Below, in pieces: positions 60,474-64,000 of a stretch of 64,000 bases of DNA. Origin of the DNA: Methylomicrobium sp. wino1 (lineage in GTDB: Bacteria; Pseudomonadota; Gammaproteobacteria; Methylococcales; Methylomonadaceae); NCBI RefSeq assembly GCF_003932755.1, contig NZ_CP024202.1, positions 1,178,001-1,242,000 of the forward strand, in the 5' to 3' direction. Numbering within the stretch: position 1 is the stretch's first letter; each line of letters starts with the position of its first letter. The notes below the pieces were generated by a model. It worked only from the letters and a program-made list of their open reading frames with translations, was not told the DNA's origin and did no database searches. A program made the position numbers and the translations under genes.

Positions 60474-63400
60474 ATGAAAAAAACATTGCTGCAGATCTTC
60501 ACTAGCGATTTACGCAAAAATGTATCGATGAGTCTTAGAGGTCGCTTGCTGTTGCTGGTTTTTTTCTCGTCGATTCCGGCTTTCGGTTTAATTATCTATT
60601 CGGCGATCGAAGATCAAAGGGCCGCCGAACGAGAAGCTCGAGAACAAACCCGGGCTTTGGCCTCACGAATCGCGGACAAACAAAACCGGCTATTTGAAGA
60701 AACGCGGCAATTGCTGATGCTATTACCGAATATACCTTATGTCACCGTTCCCGAATTATTGCCCCGCTGCCAAGAATCCTTGCCGCGCATTCATCGCCAA
60801 AATCCTTTATTCGCCGACATCGGCATGGCGGACAGCGAAGGTAATTTATTATGCAACGCGCTGAATTTTCAAAACCCCGCCAATTTTACCGACCTGTTAT
60901 GGTTTCGCCGCGCCGTCGCTGACCGTGAGTTCGCCATCGGCGATGTCATCTTCGGTCTACCTTTAAAATCGCCTGAATTGATTATGAGCTACCCGGTCTT
61001 TGCTGAAAACGGAGCATTATTGAAAGTACTCTATGCCTCGATCGACCTTGCTTGGCTTAGAGCGGCGCTGACACCGTTATTACAGTCCGGCGAGACCGTG
61101 GTATCGCTCATCGATACCGATAATACCGTGTTGCTGCGCGTTCCGGATACCGATTACGAATGGACGGGGCGATCCGCGCCGTCATGGGAAATACCGAACG
61201 ACAACTGCCGGGCATTCGAAGAACTTAAGGGTGTGGACGGCATTTCACGAATCTATGCCTCCGAACCCGTGCTATGGATCAACGATAAATGCATCCATGT
61301 GCGGGTCGGCGTGCCCAAAAAGGTTTTTTTCGAGCCGGTCGAATCGCGCATGTATCGAAACATCGCCGTATTATCGGCCGCTAGCTTTGCGGCATTGTTA
61401 ATCGCCTGGTTCGGCAGCCGATGGCTGGTCTTGCATCGAATGAATATTTTAACCGATGCGGCGCAACGTCTGGGCGAAGGCGATTGGTCCGCGCGCACTA
61501 ACCTTGATAAATCCGATGACGAAATCGGCCGTCTCGCGTGCATATTCGACCAAACGGCCGCTCGATTACAGAGCCGCGAAGCCCGTCTGCTGCAATCCGA
61601 CCGGGCGCTGTCGCATGCCAATCGCGCCTTGAATGTTTTGAGTGCCGGCAATAGAGCCATGCTGCATACCGAGGACGAACAAAACTTGCTGAATGAAATC
61701 ACCCGGATGATCGTGGAAAAAGGCGGTTACCGCATGGCCTGGGTAGGATATGCCAGGCACGATGCCGACAAAAGCATCGTGCCCATGGCGCATGCCGGCA
61801 GCGATCGGGACTATGTCGACCGTCTAAAGCTTAGTTGGGGAGAAGATGGCACGCGTCATGGCGCTTGCGGGCGAGCCATAGCCGAAGGCCGCCCAATAGT
61901 CGTGCCCGACATCGCCATGGCGCCGGAATATCGTTCATGTCGCGAGGCGGCGTTGCAATGCGGCTTCGCTTCTTGCATCGCACTACCATTGATCGGTAAT
62001 CATGAAACTTTGGGCATGCTGATTATATATGCCACGGAATCCGATGCTTTCGACAGCGTCGAAATCGAATTATTGAAGGAAGCGGCCGCCGATTTGGCTT
62101 ACGGCATTTGCAGACTGCGCGATCAAGCCCGTAGCCGGGAAGCCGACGAAATCGAAGACCTCTACAATAAGGCGCCATGCGGATATCATTCGCTAGACGA
62201 ACAGGGATGCTTCATTCGCATCAACGACACCGAATTGGCTTGGTTGGGCTATGCGCGGGAAGAAGTGATCGGCAAGATGCGCTTTTTGGATTTCTTGACG
62301 CCGTCGAGCCAACAGAAATTCAAGGAAAATTTTCCAATTTTCAAGGAACGAGGCTGGGTGCGCGAACTCGAATTCGAAATGCTGCGCAAGGACGGCACGA
62401 TTTTACCGGTATTGCTGAATGCTTCGTCGATTCGCGACGAAAACGGTAACTATTTGTCGAGCCGATCGACCGTTTACGATATCACCGATCGAAAACGCGC
62501 CGAACAAGCGCTACTTCAGGCCAAAGAATCCGCAGAAACCTTATCCCGCATCAAAAGCGAATTTTTGGCCAATATGTCCCATGAATTGCGCACGCCGCTT
62601 AACGCAATCATCGGTTTTTCCGAAGTGCTCAAAGACGAGCTGATCGGAGAAATGACGCCGGAACAGCGAGAATATGTCACCGACATCTTTCACAGCGGCC
62701 AGCATTTACTCTCGTTGATCAACGACATCCTCGACCTGTCGAAAATCGAAGCCGGCAAGATGGTCTTGGATCTCGAAACGCTCGATATCGACGATTTACT
62801 GCGCAACAGTCTTGCTATTATCAAGGAAAAAGCCGCGGCACACCGCGTCCGGCTGCAGCTTAAAACGGCAGAACCGATAGGGCCGGCCATACTTGACGGA
62901 CGTAAGACCAAGCAGATCATTTATAACTTGCTGTCCAACGCGGTCAAATTTACGCCTGAAGACGGCTGGGTGACACTACGGTCCCGCAGTGTAAGCCGGC
63001 CCGACATCGAAGCCTGGACTTCCGATGCGGAAACCAGTCTGCGTATGCCTTTGCCGGTAAACCACTTCGAGCAATTTTTGGAATTCGAAATCGAGGATAG
63101 CGGCATCGGAATTTCTGCCGAAGATGCGCCGCGCCTATTCCATGCCTTTTCGCAATTGGATTCCTCACTGTCCCGTAAAAGCGAAGGCACCGGACTAGGT
63201 TTGGTGTTAGTATTAAAACTAGCCCATCTACACGGCGGCACCATGGCCGTGGCCAGCACGCCCGGCCAGGGCAGCCGTTTCATCGTGTGGCTGCCCTGGC
63301 GCGGCATCGGTGCCGATCGCATTGCCCCCTTCACCTCTAACCAAACCGAACTGGGCTCCGGGCAATCATTGGCTCTGGTGATCGAAGATAATGCTACGGC

Positions 63401-64000
63401 CGCCGAGTTGATCCGCTTGCAACTGGAACCGGAAGGATTCGAAATAGCGCTTGCCGAAAATGCTATAGCGGGACTTGAGCTAATGTCGCGTCTACAGCCT
63501 GACTTGATCATTTTGGATATCCTTTTACCGGATATGGATGGCTGGGAGCTGTTGGCCCGTATCAAACAATCCGATAGCTCCGCGACGAATATCCCGGTAG
63601 TCATCGTATCGATAGTCGCTGACGCGCAAAAAGGCTTCGCTCTTGGCGCTAGCGCGGTATTGCAAAAGCCGGTGGGCCGAAACGAATTGGCTAATGTGTT
63701 GAAAAAATTAAGGCCGGTAGCGCCGATGAAAGGCGTCAAAGTTTTGGTCGTCGACGACGACCCGAAATCCGTGGAGCTGTTATCCGCTTATCTACTCGAA
63801 CCCGGCTATATTGTATTGAAGGCCTATGGAGGCAAGGACGGCATAGGCCTAACCCACCGCGAGCGACCTGACCTGCTGGTGTTGGATTTGATGATGCCCG
63901 GAATCAACGGATTCGATGTGGTAGAAGCACTGAAGCAGAGCCCCGAAACCGCCGACATTCCGATTGTAGTGGTGACCGCGAAGACCTTGGCGGCAGAAGA
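60474..64000 (+). CDS. Hybrid sensor histidine kinase, partial (runs off window)
   Basis: From ATG 60474 (AAGGCGGA upstream) an open frame of 1175 codons reaches the window end. Order of domains: TM1 (residues ~24-45), extracytoplasmic Cache-like sensor (~50-295), TM2 (~298-315), HAMP (~320-370), GAF (~385-545), PAS (~563-672), HisKA with His703 in NMSHELRTPLNAI, HATPase (NLLSNAVKFTPEDGW, DSGIGIS, GTGLGL), receiver 1 with Asp1015 (LIILDILLPDMDG) and receiver 2 with Asp1138 (LLVLDLMMPGING). More domains may follow. It is a membrane-bound phosphorelay kinase; its output is unknown, and the orphan regulator at 5392 is not evidently its partner. Confidence 0.92.
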   Translation, partial: MKKTLLQIFTSDLRKNVSMSLRGRLLLLVFFSSIPAFGLIIYSAIEDQRAAEREAREQTRALASRIADKQNRLFEETRQLLMLLPNIPYVTVPELLPRCQESLPRIHRQNPLFADIGMADSEGNLLCNALNFQNPANFTDLLWFRRAVADREFAIGDVIFGLPLKSPELIMSYPVFAENGALLKVLYASIDLAWLRAALTPLLQSGETVVSLIDTDNTVLLRVPDTDYEWTGRSAPSWEIPNDNCRAFEELKGVDGISRIYASEPVLWINDKCIHVRVGVPKKVFFEPVESRMYRNIAVLSAASFAALLIAWFGSRWLVLHRMNILTDAAQRLGEGDWSARTNLDKSDDEIGRLACIFDQTAARLQSREARLLQSDRALSHANRALNVLSAGNRAMLHTEDEQNLLNEITRMIVEKGGYRMAWVGYARHDADKSIVPMAHAGSDRDYVDRLKLSWGEDGTRHGACGRAIAEGRPIVVPDIAMAPEYRSCREAALQCGFASCIALPLIGNHETLGMLIIYATESDAFDSVEIELLKEAAADLAYGICRLRDQARSREADEIEDLYNKAPCGYHSLDEQGCFIRINDTELAWLGYAREEVIGKMRFLDFLTPSSQQKFKENFPIFKERGWVRELEFEMLRKDGTILPVLLNASSIRDENGNYLSSRSTVYDITDRKRAEQALLQAKESAETLSRIKSEFLANMSHELRTPLNAIIGFSEVLKDELIGEMTPEQREYVTDIFHSGQHLLSLINDILDLSKIEAGKMVLDLETLDIDDLLRNSLAIIKEKAAAHRVRLQLKTAEPIGPAILDGRKTKQIIYNLLSNAVKFTPEDGWVTLRSRSVSRPDIEAWTSDAETSLRMPLPVNHFEQFLEFEIEDSGIGISAEDAPRLFHAFSQLDSSLSRKSEGTGLGLVLVLKLAHLHGGTMAVASTPGQGSRFIVWLPWRGIGADRIAPFTSNQTELGSGQSLALVIEDNATAAELIRLQLEPEGFEIALAENAIAGLELMSRLQPDLIILDILLPDMDGWELLARIKQSDSSATNIPVVIVSIVADAQKGFALGASAVLQKPVGRNELANVLKKLRPVAPMKGVKVLVVDDDPKSVELLSAYLLEPGYIVLKAYGGKDGIGLTHRERPDLLVLDLMMPGINGFDVVEALKQSPETADIPIVVVTAKTLAAE

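Noticed and set aside
1-64000. CRISPR array or rRNA operon
   Set aside because: Repeats are dispersed and palindromic, without regular spacers; no rRNA-like sequence and only one tRNA were seen.

Overview
The window looks like chromosome from a gammaproteobacterial methanotroph or close relative (Methylomicrobium/Methylotuvimicrobium-like). This is an inference from moderate GC, gammaproteobacterial housekeeping genes (cmoM, rep, hemH, rph, rdgB, yicC, yfbR, mlaA, mscL), a gnd-zwf pair of the kind methanotrophs use for oxidative C1-sugar cycling, a Tim44-like protein, and a very high load of dispersed palindromic repeats. No methane oxidation gene lies in the window, so the genus is not proven.

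Layout. 0.1-10.3 kb: an unknown exported protein, an MscS-type channel, an SdiA-regulated-type protein, CmoM, an orphan OmpR-type regulator, a Tim44-like protein, a heavily frameshifted outer-membrane barrel gene and a BPSS1780-like membrane protein. 10.8-15.1 kb: gnd and zwf separated by a 185-bp miniature inverted-repeat element, then an exported ATP-dependent DNA ligase. 15.3-20.8 kb: a transposase remnant against tRNA-Arg(CCG), Rep helicase, a bile-acid/sodium-symporter-type transporter and MlaA. 21.8-27.4 kb: a PepSY protein, a FecA-like TonB receptor, ferrochelatase and a pentapeptide-repeat protein. 27.7-32.2 kb: an uncharacterised ATP-grasp protein, rdgB-rph, a Ser/Thr kinase and yicC.

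The most notable system is an aryl-polyene/xanthomonadin/flexirubin-like pigment pathway. Its core (32.3-40.9 kb) encodes a chain-length-factor-like ketosynthase fragment, two acyl carrier proteins, a small membrane protein, an acyl-AMP ligase fused to a hotdog dehydratase, a GT2 glycosyltransferase, an LpxL-like acyltransferase, a MIO-type aromatic amino acid ammonia-lyase, a thioesterase and a CrtI-like FAD oxidoreductase. From the second carrier protein onward the genes overlap or nearly overlap with GTGA/ATGA-type junctions, so this is one transcription-translation unit. A plausible export half (49.6-54.3 kb: lipoprotein, second copy of the small membrane protein, LolA-like carrier, MMPL exporter) and a halogenase-like flavoprotein (58.3-59.6 kb) lie apart from it. 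Between the parts are yfbR, a small membrane protein, mscL, an ftsH paralogue, a TIGR03790-type protein with a rhomboid protease, a Uma2 nuclease and a TSUP permease. A decayed type I restriction locus (hsdM, hsdS, a YhcG/DUF1016 nuclease piece and the end of hsdR) sits between the exporter and the flavoprotein. No complete condensing ketosynthase and no ketoreductase was seen, so chain extension must use genes elsewhere.

Intergenic regions hold several repeat families. One is a miniature transposon-like family with ends near GGCTATGTTCGCGTTAATAG and apparent 8-bp target duplications. Others are a CCCAGCACCTAAATT palindrome, a GTAGGGTACGC/GCGTACCCTAC family and REP-like units around GTGGGAGCGATCCCCAGATC. 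The window ends inside a large hybrid sensor kinase beginning at 60474.
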